64,000 nt of DNA from Bedellia somnulentella (GCA_963576735.1 OY755175.1:8076401-8140400), one strand, 5' to 3'. Shown: positions 1 through 12,983, counted from the first letter of the stretch. A program made the numbers and translations. The notes: a model not told the origin generated them from the letters alone.

Positions 1-1430
1 CGATCTATCATGGAACAGTATAATATATATGTACCCTCCTAGCAGTGTAGTTGTAGCTGTGAATATACCTACTTAATAACGTCGCTAAATGATACTAGGG
101 AGGAATAATTTGTTCAAAAGTACTAAGAAAAAAATATTGTTTATGTGAAAGTGGTGAAAGATGTTATTTATAAGAACATGCTTATTGATTTCGATCGGTA
201 AAAGTGTGGTAAGGGAAAAATAATTTTCATGATATAAATTATGTAACAAAATTAAGAGTCCTGAGGTGTAAATGACATAATATAAGAAATAAATGAATAA
301 ATTAAAAACCTTTTCTTGTTCTTATCACCGTGAAAATTCGTGATTGAATAAAAAAACTGGGTGAACGAACGATGACGAATTTTACAGCGAATATGCACTG
401 CAAGATTTTTTTCTCGCAATCCTTGTAACACTTCAACTCAATAGCAGTAGCCGCATTGGGCGGTATGAAATTCGCGCGAAACAATATCCACAAAAATCTG
501 TGAAACAACAGATTAAACACGATGCCTTGATTTTAATGGCGGAAAATAAATACCGCCATATTTTTCCGCAAAAAATAACGCTGTGGGGACGAGGCCTTGT
601 CGGAAAAATAGTTCCAATTTTAATGTAGCAATTTTTCCACACCAAACAGAGAGAAAAAAACAAGAAACGCGTAAAAGAAATTACCTAATGTTGCAAGAAC
701 CATATATTTTTCCGGATAAAATGATTCTGTAATAAAATACCAGTCATTTTCTACTTTAATTGCGGGCAAGAAGAGTCACTTTCACTTCATAATATTAGTA
801 AGGATATAAACAAGAGGCTACGCTACCTACTTCCCCTTTACTTCATGATTTTGTCTGGATTTTGTCGAAAAACTAGCAATACTTTATAATTGATTTTTAA
901 AAATGGATATTTTTGGGATAAACACGGCGTTAAGTTTTTTAAATTTGACAAACTTTACATTTTCATATACCAACATACATCTCTTCAGAATCTCATTAAC
1001 CGTACCAAACTAAGCCACCTAATTAGGCAGATTATAAGTGCTAGTGGTAGTAGCAAGTAAATAGTGAAGAGAAAATCGGGCGTGATAGCATGTAAAGCGG
1101 TTAGTCGGTTCCTGCAAAGAAGCCGCGAACCAGCGCTAATGCACTCTTGTTGTTCGATAGCACCGCGCTACTCCCGCTGAATCACAATGGATAAGCCTGT
1201 TAAGCCTTATTGACGTTGCTTAAAAGGTCTCATTTAAAAGCATCGCCAATCACCTCCGAAGCCTGAACAGAAAGCAGGATTACGCTATCTCCAGCAATAA
1301 TTAAGCGAGCACCGGGTTAACAAATCAATGATGCCGCTTCTTATTTGAATACGTGCCTAGATAAATATTGAAACGTTTATTTATTTATTATAATTATACT
1401 AAAATATTATGGCTTAAAAACTAAAAATCG
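1..1430. other. Unique AT-rich non-coding sequence
   Basis: No gene or repeat recognised. Open frames here are short (72-76 codons) with no recognisable domain. The part around 1040-1340 is less AT-rich and repeat-free and could be regulatory, but nothing in the sequence proves it. Confidence 0.5.
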
Positions 1431-1501
1431 TTATCATGGTGGTTAATGATGTGGGAAAACATCGTGAGGAATCCCACATGGCTATGTTGTACATAGTGGT
1501 G
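1431..1501 (+). repeat. Fragment of tRNA-derived SINE family T (body)
   Basis: About 70 bp matching the reverse complement of the body of the family T copies at 27.0 and 55.3 kb: a 'ttatcatgg' start, then 'gggaaaacatcgtgagga' and 'cccacatggct'. The tRNA-like head is missing, so this is a truncated or decayed copy. Confidence 0.6.
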
Positions 1502-2197
1502 AAAAAATATATCCTATATTATCTAAATATTAACAATTGTATTCAATCGAATTCTATTAATATTAGCCATGTTACGATTTGAATTTTAATTAGATCCGAA
1601 ACGCAAAACTGCAAGGGCATCGTGATATCTTTGTGTTTCGCAACACAAAGTAATAGTAATTGTGTTGTGGAGTCGATTCGAGTGTGTATCAAGTCATTAA
1701 TTGAATTAGGATTGCATTACGGCGTGGAGCAATCGTGACAAGGGCGTCAATTATCTCGTCACAGGCTCTAAGATCAATCAAACCACACCACCCCAAATGC
1801 TTCATTAATTGCGATAAACAGTAATTAGTTTAATTATTCTCTAAAGTTTTGTGTCGGTCGCGGCGTGACGAGCTCGCGCGAAGGTCGATACGAAAATGTT
1901 ATTAATTTATTATGATATGAAGATCGGAGACAAGACTTCAGACTCGTGTCAAGAACTTTCAGCTATTCAGATTGATCATTAAGTAATTAATTTTTGTGCA
2001 ATCTCGGTTGCTTTACTACAGCACGATGCCCGTGACAGCTGAAACTCTGTATCGAAACTATCGAAAGACTAAGGCACGATTTTTGTGCAACTAATCAGCA
2101 TTTAAAAATTAAATTATCACTTAATTTATATGAAATAAACGCAAACTTTAATAATGCGAGTAAATATATATCTGATCATAGCCTATTATATTTGGGT
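1502..2197. other. Unique non-coding sequence with TAATTA-type motifs
   Basis: No gene seen. The stretch 1740-1920 has several AT-rich homeodomain-like words (attaatt, taattag) beside a short CpG-rich patch near 1855-1880. This is compatible with a regulatory element but unproven. Confidence 0.4.
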
Positions 2198-2630
2198 AGA
2201 GTGTTATCGGCTTGGAATACCTTTAAAGTGTTTTTTTTATTAACCATTTGTGTCCCACTGCTGGGCAAAGGTCTCTCCCTTAATTTCCCACTTATCCCTG
2301 TCTTTGGCCTACTCTCTCCAGTCTTTGCTAAAGTTATCCAGGTGCCGCCGCCGTTGGTTGCCTGGAACCCTTTAGGTGTAAATTTTAGCAGTCTTAGCAC
2401 CCACGTCGTCTATTTGAGTTTCAAGTTTTTTTTAAAGAAATAATAATAAAAATAAGACATAAGCGACTTAGGGTTTTGGGACATTGTTTATAAGTGATTT
2501 CAGAAGATGTGGGTGGAGATGCATCCACTGGTATTGTTCTTAACTTTCTAAAGTTGGTAAAACATGTTTAATTCTGAAGGTCTGGCTACCCTTTCGGGAT
2601 TTCTAGCCGTGTGTATATGCATATACCAGG
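2198..2630 (+). repeat. Old family S copy, interrupted by another repeat
   Basis: The left piece (2198-2220) matches the S head 'agtgt.. cggctt.gaata'. The right piece (about 2452-2630) matches the S body and ends with 'ctggctaccc', 'gggatttctagccgtg' and a TATG-like tail. About 230 bp of unrelated repeat sits between them, so the S copy was split by a later insertion. Confidence 0.55.
2222..2446. repeat. Dispersed repeat with 'ccactgctgggcaaagg' core
   Basis: The core 'ccactgctgggcaaagg' followed by 'tctctccctt' is a word I recall from abundant insect interspersed repeats. It is inserted between two halves of a family S copy. An 83-codon frame crosses it but has no recognisable domain and I do not call it a gene. 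Confidence 0.5.
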
Positions 2631-2988
2631 AAAGCCTGTTATCATAGCAATTATAGTATTGTATAGTTTCGCAAATTAGGTTTTAAAGTTAGCTTATGAT
2701 TAATCTGTTGCATTAGTTATCACGTCCTGTGCCGTGCATTAAAAAAGGGCGTTTTACAACCAATTCCAAAATAAATAAAAAATCGATGAGTAACTCGAGT
2801 ATGTATGTATTCTTGACACCAAGTGAGAAAAATTACACGTGCGTTACTAATATACCTCTGTCAGTCCTTCGGATATATAGGCCATGAACTTTGAGTTTTA
2901 CAATTATAGAAACTTTAAAACTAAGTCAGTTTGAATGTTTGCTTACACTGTATACTATATTTAAAAAAAACTTTATCTTGTGTGTGGT
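2631..2988. other. Unique AT-rich sequence
   Basis: Nothing recognised. Confidence 0.4.
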
Positions 2989-3245
2989 GCTGTATAGTGT
3001 CGGCTTAGAATAGCACTACCCCATTTCTTCCGGTGGGTGTACGTAAGAGGCGACTAACGGTATTGGGGCTTTTAAGGGATTTTTGGGCGATGCGGTTGGA
3101 GACCCATCACCAACAACCTTTATTTTACCATCATTTCCCCACTCAACTTTCCAAAAGTGGCTGAGGAATTCTTAATTCCTTAGCTCTGGCTACCCCTTTT
3201 AGGGATTTATAGCCGTATGTATATATGTGTATTTATGTATGTATC
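2989..3245 (+). repeat. Family S short interspersed repeat (near full length)
   Basis: Starts 'tgtatagtgtcggcttaga' and runs through 'gaggcgactaacggtattgg', 'gcgatgcggttggagaccca' and 'gtggctgaggaatt', ending 'gggatttatagccgt' with a degenerate TATG tail. It belongs to the 'cggtgggtgtacg/taacggtattgg' subfamily also seen at 13.0, 17.8, 29.6 and 38.0 kb. Confidence 0.85.
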
Positions 3246-3865
3246 CTTTATCTTATATCACAATTAAAACACTTAACAGGAAAGGCTCTCCTTTCTCTGA
3301 AGACTCACATTTCTTATTACAAAAAGTTGCAGGAGAAAACTTGAATCTTTATATAAACGCGAGTATATTGTTAGTATGTGGAGAAGAGACAAATCATTTT
3401 GACCATTCCATTTTAGGAACTTTCCTTTGGCCCAATAATTATAATTGACATGACACAGATACACCTAATAAAGATAGTTTTCAAAATTGCTTATAACTAC
3501 TTAAACGTGCCTTTCAATTAAGTGTTCTTAAACTGTCTTATATTAAAAACAGCAATAATGAGACGAATATCAAAGCTGCATGTTAGAGTAATGAAATTAA
3601 TAATTGTAATTTTCCTATGTAGATCATTGCTGACACATTTCTGGAGGCTCTATATCGCGTGCCTCCACATCAATCTTTAAAACAATAGGAGATTTTTTAT
3701 CATGATAGTAAAGTAAGCGGGTGTTGGGTAACTAAATATACACTTGTGGAAAGTACCACTTGTGTAGAAGAGGTCATACAGATAGCCCAATTTGCGAAAC
3801 TGTTTCTGAGCAACTTATTTTATTAGAGGAATTATTTTACTTGGAATACTTATAATTACATATAA
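3246..3865. other. Unique AT-rich sequence
   Basis: No gene or repeat recognised; open frames of 63-73 codons show no domain. Confidence 0.4.
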
Positions 3866-4141
3866 TACATATAATTACGGCTATATATACCAAAAAGGGG
3901 TAACCAGAGCTTCAGAGCTAGAAACTGCTCAGCCACATTTGGAAGTAGATAGGGGACAAGATGGTAGAAACAAAGTATCGTTGGTGATGGGTCTCCAACC
4001 GTATCGCCCAAAAACCACTTAAAAAAGTTCCATACCCTTAGTCGCCTTTTATAACCCCCGTGGGTAATAACTGTCTTCTAGAAAGAGGTAGTGGCATTCT
4101 AAGCCGGCCCTTCACGGCAATCTAAGCCGGCACTACATGGC
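3866..4141 (-). repeat. Family S repeat with duplicated 5' terminus
   Basis: Reads on the minus strand from the head at 4141 to a decayed tail near 3866. It belongs to the 'agagcttcagagct' subfamily, like the copies at 18.6, 29.9 and 53.3 kb. The head end carries two tandem versions of the terminal ~22 bp ('ctaagccggc...cacggc' then 'ctaagccggcactacatggc'). Confidence 0.8.
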
Positions 4142-5601
4142 TTTTTTTTAGTTATAGATAGATTAGTCATCTTTGCCTACGTCCAACCGAGGAAATGTAG
4201 GTTTGTTATTTTATTTCTAGTAAATATTGAGTCGCATCAGTTTGTCGGGTAACACTCTGGTTAAATTTTAGCGCAGTTGTTATCAGCCATAACTATTTAT
4301 GAAACATGAAACTGTGTTTTCTCATGATGTAAAATGGGTAAACCATGCCGTAATAATTCTTCAAAATAGTTCAAAAGTTTTAAACAACTACTTAGAGTGT
4401 TATTGTCGTTTGATTTCCACCTTTTTCTTTCTTATATATCCTAAGTTCGTGTTACGTGGTAGGTCCACGATAGAATCCTAAATATCATGATATATTCATG
4501 AGATTTGTATCTCTACCAATCTTTCGAGGATATACTGTGTAAACGTTGAGTTTAGTTAAAACTGAGATTAAACACATTATTGTATTGAGATCCATCAAAA
4601 GGTTTTCGGTTTTAAAACTAGCACCACCTTAACACCTCATTTAAACGTATCGACTCATAACTAACCAATTTGGGAACAATAAAGTTAAATTGGAGCAGGT
4701 TATGATATTGGTTATCAATAGTGGTTCTAATCACGGACAGTGGGCAGGTGCTGGCTAGATGATTCAGCTAAACGTTCGCGGGCCCGAGATTAATTTACGG
4801 CGCGGCGCGGGCACTAGTGCTGTGCGATACTTATCAACAGTTATTATGTTTCATTAGTGGTGTAAACTATCTGTCGGTGGAGTGATCGATCAACGTTAAA
4901 TGGATCATCGACGATCTCGACGTGGACGCCTGGTCTGCTCCCAACTCATACACCGGTTTCTTACAAGTCAACTGAATAATAAGAACTTTTATTTAAAAAA
5001 ACCGTCAATTTAGAGTAACTGCTCTTTGTGTACCACCGCAATAACTTGGTATCGATGAGTTGATAAAAAGCAACCTTAAAGTTCAGGCTAGCAGAAATAT
5101 ATTTTCAACATTATAACTTATGATACTCTCAAACCGTCTTAGCAGGCCTTTTCTAATATTTCTTACTTTTTAATCGTTTAATCAAATTCTCCGCCTCATA
5201 CTATTTCTGATCGTATCACATGACCTTATATTTCATATTATGTCTGAAGGGCTTCATCTAAACTGCATTTACTCTACTTTCATACTTCTTCTGCCGCACT
5301 AAACCACTCACTAGACAAATTATATTATTATTTAACTTAATGGAAAACATGTATGTAAAATTACAGAGATTATAAAATTGCACGCGCCTTCGGGCAAATT
5401 GTAAGACCGTGAATTATGGAAATTACTCTAGCCAAGTAACTCACGAGCCGACTGACCTACTGAACTACTGATTTTTTTTGTTGATAATATAGTTTCTGTT
5501 TGTACAAATTGTATATAAAGGCTTGTGTAGCCTTTGGCTACATCTACATCTACATTAGGATTACAATAACGTTCAAAAGTCTTCGATAACTTTTCCTACA
5601 A
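4142..5601. other. Unique non-coding sequence with a GC-rich patch
   Basis: No gene seen. Around 4720-4930 the composition rises in GC and CpG ('cgcggcgcgggcac') inside AT-rich surroundings. The rest is AT-rich and unremarkable. Confidence 0.4.
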
Positions 5602-5813
5602 TACACATACATATACTCACGGCTATATTTCCCTAGAAGGGGTAGCCAGAGCTAAGGAATTATAAATTCCTCAGTCACTTTTGGAAGTTGAGTGGGGAAG
5701 TCTCCAACCGCATCACCCAAAAATCCAATAAATAGCCCCAATTTCCTTAGTCGCCTCTTACGACACCCGTGGGTAGAAAGGGGTAGCGACATTCTACGCC
5801 GGCACTACACGGC
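5602..5813 (-). repeat. Family S repeat with internal deletion
   Basis: Full ends: an acacatacata tail at 5602 and head 'gccggcactacacggc' at 5813. About 30 bp found in other copies (the 'atggtgaaaataaagg...gatggg' stretch) is missing after 'gagtggggaag'. Subfamily with 'acacccgtgggtagaaa'. Confidence 0.85.
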
Positions 5814-6039
5814 AATTAACTTTTCATCTAGTTTAATTTATAATTTTAGAAAATAATGATTTTGAAGTAGGCTTTATTCTCGCAGACATTTAGTATTGAC
5901 ATGACACTAAGTGAATGCTTTCTACATAGACAAAAATAATCAAAAAAAAAATACATTCACAATGCTAAAGATATCATGTATCGATATACATATAAACATT
6001 GCACAACAAAGTAGTCCTATTTCTCAGTACAATGTTCGG
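5814..6039. other. Unique AT-rich sequence
   Basis: Nothing recognised. Confidence 0.4.
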
Positions 6040-6180
6040 AGTGGAGTAATAAATAGTGTTTATTGGGCAGGGTGGCGGCGCGGCGGCGGCGCAGCGCCAC
6101 CTGCCGGCCACACTATGAGTTATGAGCTGTTAGCACGTCACTTGCACAATCACCATCATCCATACTGTAACTGATTTTTC
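6040..6180. other. Isolated GC/CpG-rich patch
   Basis: A CGG-rich run (about 6065-6110) with CpGs inside strongly AT-rich flanks. It is part of an 87-codon open frame with no recognised domain. It resembles the other isolated GC patches at 6.7, 9.7, 16.2 and 56.4 kb. Function not visible. Confidence 0.35.
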
Positions 6181-6560
6181 TGAACCGATTATTAACATGT
6201 GTTTAGGAATCGTCAATTAACGAAAACATGGTTAAGATAGGCTAAGGTATGATGAGATTTGAGATGAGACCTCATTATTATATTTGATTAACTTAGCTTT
6301 GTAATTATAATGTTTTTTTTTCGTTGAGTGGGAATCGTTGCTGAAGATAACTCAGCACTTGATTAAATCAAGTATGTGTAGGATATTTAAAAAGATAATC
6401 CAGTTCAAAGCAGTCGAGTTAAAAGTAAAAACAACACAGATTAAGTCAGTTGGTGTATAGTAAAACACCCATATACAATTTAAGTTAATGTAAACACATA
6501 ATGTCCCTATGAAAACATTAACAAATATATTTAGTCAACATTGCCAAGCCCGCCGTATAC
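6181..6560. other. Unique AT-rich sequence
   Basis: Nothing recognised. Confidence 0.4.
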
Positions 6561-7260
6561 AACATCACATCATGCAATAATTTAGGCTTTCGAGCAGTTG
6601 TTTAGGCTCTAGTATCACAAATAGGTAGGGCAGATCGTGAGTTAGCCAATAAGTGGTAGTGGTAGTATAACCTGCTGATTTAGATGATAATGTCAGTAAG
6701 ATCAAGGGGCTATTGAAGTGGTGCCTCGTGGCGGTGCGGCGGCGTGACGAGCGCGGGACGGGAGCGGGGCGGGGTGCCGCCACCGCCGCCGCCCGGATGA
6801 CACTTTGCGACATTTGAAAGCCTCACCTAGCGACTTATTGGTCCACTATCAATGGGGATATTTAACCTCCGACTACACGAACGAAGCGTTTGTCACGATT
6901 CGAAGATTAATATTTAAGGAACGCGATGCCGAGCGTAAGAGGATTGACTGGACGTCATTTTCACAACACTCTGAGGCACCTACATGCATCAGTGCGCTTC
7001 AATAAAACAGGCTAAGTTCAGTATCACGACGCAGTCGACTTTCGAGTTTAGCTGTCGATTAAGAATCACTTGTGTTGCGACAACGGCGATTGATCGATGC
7101 GGCCCTTGGCATTTCGGCGATATTAATGTACCGTACACTTAGTACAAATAGATGGCATACATAGTTAGCATACGACTCATTTAATTGACACGCGTTCCCG
7201 CTTATTAACTTGTAATGACAGCAGCCGGATTAGCCTAATACGCGCTTGAGCTGTGATGGA
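6561..7260. other. Repeat-free block with GC-rich core; possible regulatory element
   Basis: The core at 6720-6800 has CCG/CGG runs and many CpGs. The surrounding 600 bp are free of the window's repeat families and keep near-balanced composition. Two opposite open frames (82 codons minus, 66 codons plus) overlap it without recognisable domains. Conserved non-coding DNA or a promoter are both possible. Confidence 0.35.
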
Positions 7261-8639
7261 TCATAATAACATCCATACCACAGAGATAACATCGATCTAT
7301 TCTCATATGTATGTGTTGTTACATGCTATACGTGTATAATATATTCGATTATACTTGTAATAAAAACTAGGTCACTATATGGCACCTGATTTTTAGCTAT
7401 TATCACCTATTATTAAATTTAATAGATGTTACTGTCTTGACCCTATAGATGTGTAACTCGTGATGAACCTAGCTAGCCCTTTTTAGTCGTCGTAAGTAAA
7501 CAGTAAGTTTTAAAGCGATAATATGTTTTATAAGTAAAAATGATAATAAGATTCGCAATGTCGCAAACATGTTTAAGTCGTGTAAGTACCTGACGTGACG
7601 ACCATCAAGATAGTTTACACGACAATCTTAAACACTTAAGTGGGATTCGTATGGCGTCGAAATGCCTGTTAAATAAGCAGCTTCTTACGTAGGAATAGTT
7701 TTTGTAGCGACAACAACCGTAAAACGAGTAGCCTTTCCTTAATAGCCTTAATGTAGGAGCGGGTTAACGCGAGCGCACGTGGATAAATACCGTGAACGGC
7801 GGCACATCAAAGTAAGCAGTTATTGAAGGCAATTTTATTGTGCTGGTCAGTGTGTGAACGTTAATACAACGTGAATCGGGTAGTTCTTTGGTCGAAGGGC
7901 GCACCCTGTGACCGCTGCCCCCCCGCACCCCGCACACACCCTCCCCCGCCCGACCCCGCAATCATTCTCGTTTAGGAAACAATAAAAAAGAACCATCTGT
8001 TGGACCACAATCAGGATGGCTCCTGCTGGGTCCGTAATTGACCGCCGAAAATTCGTAATCGAAATTCAACTTTTTTACTACGAAACTATTTAAAAGTTTG
8101 TAAATAACTATTATCAAAATGGTTTGGTGAGGTGTCGATGTGATCTTTCATTTTGATATAGTAATTTCTAATTTTATGTTTCGCAGGATCGTTAAACCGT
8201 TTCTGGTTATGACCTCTATGTTATTATTAATATTTTAGCTAATTATATTTAGTGTAAGTATCCGAAGTAAAATTGTTTGAAGTCTTTACAAAACTATCCT
8301 CCAACAATGAGTTATAAACAGATTTTAAGTTTTTATTTATTGACTGACTTATTCTTATCTTATCATACAGTAAAGTTCATATATATTATCAAATCGTATA
8401 AAGTTCATCCATTAACTACTTTTGGGTAGATCATTAGTTTCAGAACCTTAAATGCCGCTACTTTATATCAACTACCTATTTAAAAAACTACCCGTTTAAT
8501 TACGCACCACAAATCCGATTACTATTAATAAAGTTTCTTTGTAACGGTTCACGCACGTTTATCCACACACCCATCTCCATAGTAATATTAATAATTTCCA
8601 TAAGAAGTATAATTTAAATCAATTCAACCCTTTAGCCGG
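7261..8639. other. Unique sequence
   Basis: AT-rich apart from a C-rich run at about 7917-7960. No gene, RNA or repeat recognised. Confidence 0.35.
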
Positions 8640-9244
8640 GGCGTTACAGATATTAAAACTATAATGGTGTGTAATCGCGCCCTATATCTCGGAGGCAGCG
8701 GCGGCCCTGACTTGCCTTACTCCGCGCACCTGTGCCGCCTGCGTGCTTTATTTCTACTACTAAACTATATCGAAACCGCTTTGAGACCCTGGTTTCCTTA
8801 TCTGCATATTTTACATTCTAGAAAATCGGATCTAGTATGGTGCTTAATTTTATTAGACTATGAAAGCAATGTTATGCAATCCACCTATATTGTTTATTTT
8901 ATTTTTAAGGACTTCAAAAAAAGGAGTGTTCTCATTTCGAGTGTATATATATATATATATATATTATTTTTAAGTACAAGGCGCACCAACATTTTGACAT
9001 ATTGACAACATATTATTATTCTATCTAATTTTTATGTAAACATGTAAACTATACAGTTGTATTTAAAACGCCAAACAAAAGGAATTATTGCAATCACCAA
9101 CAGCTATTGCATTTTAGCTTTTTCGGCAATAAAACTAAGCCGAGTCCAGATGTTGGATTTAGCGTGAGAACTCCAAATGTGGGAGTCTTCCAGTCTGGCT
9201 GGACGGTCGTTGTCTTGTCACGTTTTAAAATCAACAAATAAAGT
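8640..9244. other. Unique sequence with (TA)n microsatellite
   Basis: Contains a (TA)n run at about 8944-8966. The 113-codon plus-strand frame at 8664-9005 runs through that microsatellite and ends in low-complexity residues, so I do not support it as a gene. Confidence 0.45.
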
Positions 9245-9955
9245 AATTTAAATCAGGTGTTGGCAACGAGTCGGCAGCACGTGGGGATCGTAACTGTTAT
9301 GGGCCCATTCATTAGTCCGCGCTGTTCCGGTTGGCAATAAGCTCGGGGCCCGATTGTCGCGCGACTGGGCTCGGCGGCTCGCAGGTGCCAACCAACTACG
9401 AGATGTATACCGATCTATACCCGCTACACGGACATCCTTCTGTACCGCATTGATTGCTATTTGTAAGCTAGATAATACCATACTTCATTATGCCCCAATT
9501 CCTATTTGTTCTAGTTATGGATCGTTAGACGATTGTTAAACCACATTTATAAACCGGCGACGGTACCATTGCTCCAATATTTCGATTAAGAGAATTCTAA
9601 TTAGGAATTCAAAAGCCATCAATCAAGAGCAGGTTAAAATTATCGCAGAAACAATCTGTTGTTTGTATATTAGAATGAGGAGCTCCATAATGGATGGAAG
9701 GACGCGCTGCCGACGCCGCCGGTGGGCGCGGGACGACGGCGGCGGCGGTGGCGCAATGACGCGCATCAGCCGATATTTCGACAAAGTGTGTGTCGTGGAC
9801 GATGGAATATGTTCCTTTTGTCATTGGAGTAACCTGTTTAGTCGATACACAATGTACTGGATAACGGACCACCTGATTAACCGCCACTTCGGCCGTGAGC
9901 TATGCAGATATGCCGCTGAGCGCCGCCGCTATCCAATGATCGCATTAATTTAAGA
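9245..9955. other. Repeat-free block with CGG-rich core; possible regulatory element
   Basis: Elevated GC, with a CGG/CCG-rich core at 9700-9760. Both strands are open at once (92 codons minus, 96 codons plus), which is a common side-effect of GC-rich DNA. No domain recognised. Candidate conserved non-coding element. Confidence 0.35.
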
Positions 9956-11466
9956 TGATAGATTACTCTATGCTATAATACTTACTCTAACAATAGAAGT
10001 AAGGCAATCTAAATTTATGAAGGTACACTAATCGATACTCCCATCATTAGATGAAGTAGAAGGAAGGCGGTGTTTGATTACTGTGGGAAAACGGATTAGG
10101 AGTAAGAAGCACTTGTTGGGTTGAGTAGTGTTTGGGTGTCGACTGATACAATTGTTTTTTACGTCGCAGTTTTTGTTGGAGTCTGGTGAGATTGGGAGCA
10201 GGTGCCGGTAGTGCGAGCAATGTTTCACACGGAGACAGGAGCTCGACAGCGTATAGGATGTCCCGGGTTACCAGTTCCGATTACTTTATGCTTATGACTT
10301 CGTTTTTTGTGCGTCGTGTTCATTGATTAGGGATGTTTCTTTTTACTCAAACTAAATGGATTTGAATTCTCATTTATTTTAGGTAACGTTTTGCAGTATA
10401 CTCATGTTGTTTATCGATAGTTGTATATTGTTTAATAAAGTAAAAACATAAAAAAAATAAACTGATTGAATCATTCTATTTAGATAAATAAAACAAACTA
10501 CATTTTATAAATATTCAAATGTAAATGTAGATTTTTCCATTATCAATGGTTGTGACTTATTTTCGGAAACAATTAGATTTATAAGCATAATCTTTTGCCA
10601 TTTTTAATTATACTACGATCAAAGTCTCATACTGTAAGAATTGCTATGACTATCATAATCGAATTCTCATGAATATTTCATTCAAACAAGTGTTGTCAAT
10701 CATGTACATTTAATTCAAACGAGAATGAAATAGAAAATTTTTACCAGGAAATTTTAGAAAAAAAATAATTTTATACATTCATTTTGACAAGATCAAGTGT
10801 GTGTACCTGTTAAATAAAATAGTTGATGAGGATTTGTGAGCAATTGAGGCAGTATTAGCGACATCCGCTTCGGATTCCCACGGGAGACAGGTAGGCTGTA
10901 CTCGCTTCCGTTTATTTCAATAGTATCCACGCTCTCAATTGGAATCCATTATTTTATGGTAACTGTTAAGCAGGTATATTTGGGAGGATATACAGCAAAT
11001 ATTTGGCCAGATAATGTTTATAGATGAAGATTTTATTTTGTTACAGATGATGTAGCAAGTTTTCTTAGTATTATTTGATGGAGCTTCATAAATGAAATGG
11101 TTGGAAAACCATCACCAAAGATTAATCAATTTATAATATTTTCCCTTCCCGCATCCCAAGAGTGGCTGAGACATGGTAGATTTTTAAGATTAATCACCTA
11201 TTTTCTAGTTTTTATTTACCTTTTGAGTAAGGTAAGACATACACTTAAGTCAGTTGATCTCCAACTTAAAATTTTACAAATTCATAGACGCGTGCAAAAA
11301 AGTTTGCTTTACTTTTTTAAAATTATATTTAATCTCGTATATAATGAATATTGTATGCAATTAGTGTTGATTATGGTAATAATAACATACAATATTTAAC
11401 ATCTTTTGTCGTACAAACAATCTGACACTAAAATGGTTTCAATGCTTTACTATATTTGTTTTTCTA
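9956..11466. other. Unique AT-rich sequence
   Basis: No gene recognised. A short GC-balanced segment lies near 10850-10940. A 100-codon frame at 11097-11399 has no recognisable motif and is low-complexity at its C-terminal end. Confidence 0.35.
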
Positions 11467-11800
11467 GAGGAGAAAACGTGATTCGTGAAAGGTGCTGCGT
11501 GAAAGATAATATTGTAAAAAAGATGGAAAAAGGAATGGAGAGAGGGTGGATGACAGTAAATTGGTGAAAGAGATCTATAAAGCCAATGTGGAAGGTAATG
11601 TGAGTAGAGGACGACCACGGAGGATACCCCTGGACGAAATAGAGTGTGTGCTCAAAAAGGCCGACGTCCGAAGTATGAAGAATAAAAAGATTGATGGATG
11701 TAAACGAAGCTAGAGAGGTTTGCCAGGATTGTACAAAGTGGCGATCAACAGTGCCAACCCCAATGGGAAATAATGGCGTGAGTATATGTATGTATGTAAG
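11467..11800 (+). mobile_element. RTE-like LINE, 5'-truncated 3' end (family R)
   Basis: Decayed C-terminal coding end of a non-LTR reverse transcriptase. In successive frames one reads 'KLVKEIYKANVEG', 'RGRPRR' and 'KADVRSMKN', the basic tail typical of RTE-like elements. A frameshift lies near 11548. After the ancestral stop in 'gggaaataatgg' only a few bases separate the ORF from the tail 'gtgagtatatgtatgtatg'. This very short 3' UTR with a microsatellite tail fits the RTE clade. The fragment is 5'-truncated and coding-dead. Confidence 0.75.
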
Positions 11801-12983
11801 TCGTCTTTATAATCACACGATGCAGTTTGAATTCTTTCTTCGGCTATCCTGAAATCATTTAAATGCACATGCTTATAATATGATCGTCATTTAATGTTTG
11901 TTTATATTAACATAGATATCACAAAAAGCTCTCTAAGCGAAGACTGAAGGTGAGAAACACGCGCTCTCTTCAAAGATCAAGTTAAGTATACAAATTTTAG
12001 TCTGTAATATATGTATGATGAAATTATGGCAACTTTGTCGCAAACCTAATGTCACTTGAATACATAATTCAGTCAGAGTCTGATTTAGGTAATTTTATTG
12101 TCTTGACAGCACCTACGTTGGTGACTTTACAGACCTATACGAGAACTACAAAGCCTACTACATCTGTAATAACGGAAGTCATTAATTGGTGATTGGGAAG
12201 CGGCTAGATGAAGCGGGACGCCTCCTCTTATCGGAGAGCAGCTGAAATAGGCTCCGTCACACAATCTGAGTCCATCTCCTACAGATTTGCCTCACTCGTC
12301 TCTATCTTCAGTGAGATTTTCCCAATTTGATGATAGACATACAAAGTTGAATACATAGTCAAGGAAATTAAGGAAGTATTAACTTTAAACTAAGTTTTTA
12401 ACCTTTGATTGGGAAGGGATTTCTTACTTTTTATGTAAAGCACATTTCTCACGGATGTGAATATTATATAAAAACTGTATTACCATATGAAGAGAATTCG
12501 TTGCATATGAACAGTATGTAAAAAGTTGCGAAGGAACGTATTTCTTTTGCAAAAACTTCAGCCCTTTATCATTCAAATGTAGCTGTTGGTTTGTTGCACC
12601 AGAACAGTAGTAAGAGGAGCGAAGTCGCACATTAAGTGCAAGATCTTTTATGTTAATTCGTGAAAGGGTTGGCAGGTTCGCGTGAACCAGATCACTGCAA
12701 TGCAACAAGTTGATTTACTAGCTCGGAAACCCGAATTTTTTATCTGGCACAGCTTCCTTGTGCGTTCCCAGACATTTCTTGTTGAATTAAAAAAGGTGAA
12801 TAAAAAATAACCTTAATTTTTTTACTGGTAGTAGTATGCAGATAAGTACCTCTTTTATTGCAATGTATTTTGTTATTGCATAAAAGGTTACCAATTTTAA
12901 CGATTAGCGATTCTGTCGTTGAAGTCGATGTGTAAATTATATAAATTCTTATGTTTGCAGCTTTTGGCATTTAATTTTTCTTT
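11801..12983. other. Unique sequence
   Basis: AT-rich with a more balanced stretch at about 12100-12310. Open frames of up to 94 codons carry no recognised domain. Confidence 0.35.

Noticed and set aside
2192..2443. 83-codon open frame as a secreted peptide
   Set aside because: It overlaps a dispersed repeat inserted in an S copy; the hydrophobic start is repeat sequence.
8664..9005. 113-codon plus-strand open frame as a gene
   Set aside because: Runs through a (TA)n microsatellite and ends in low-complexity residues.
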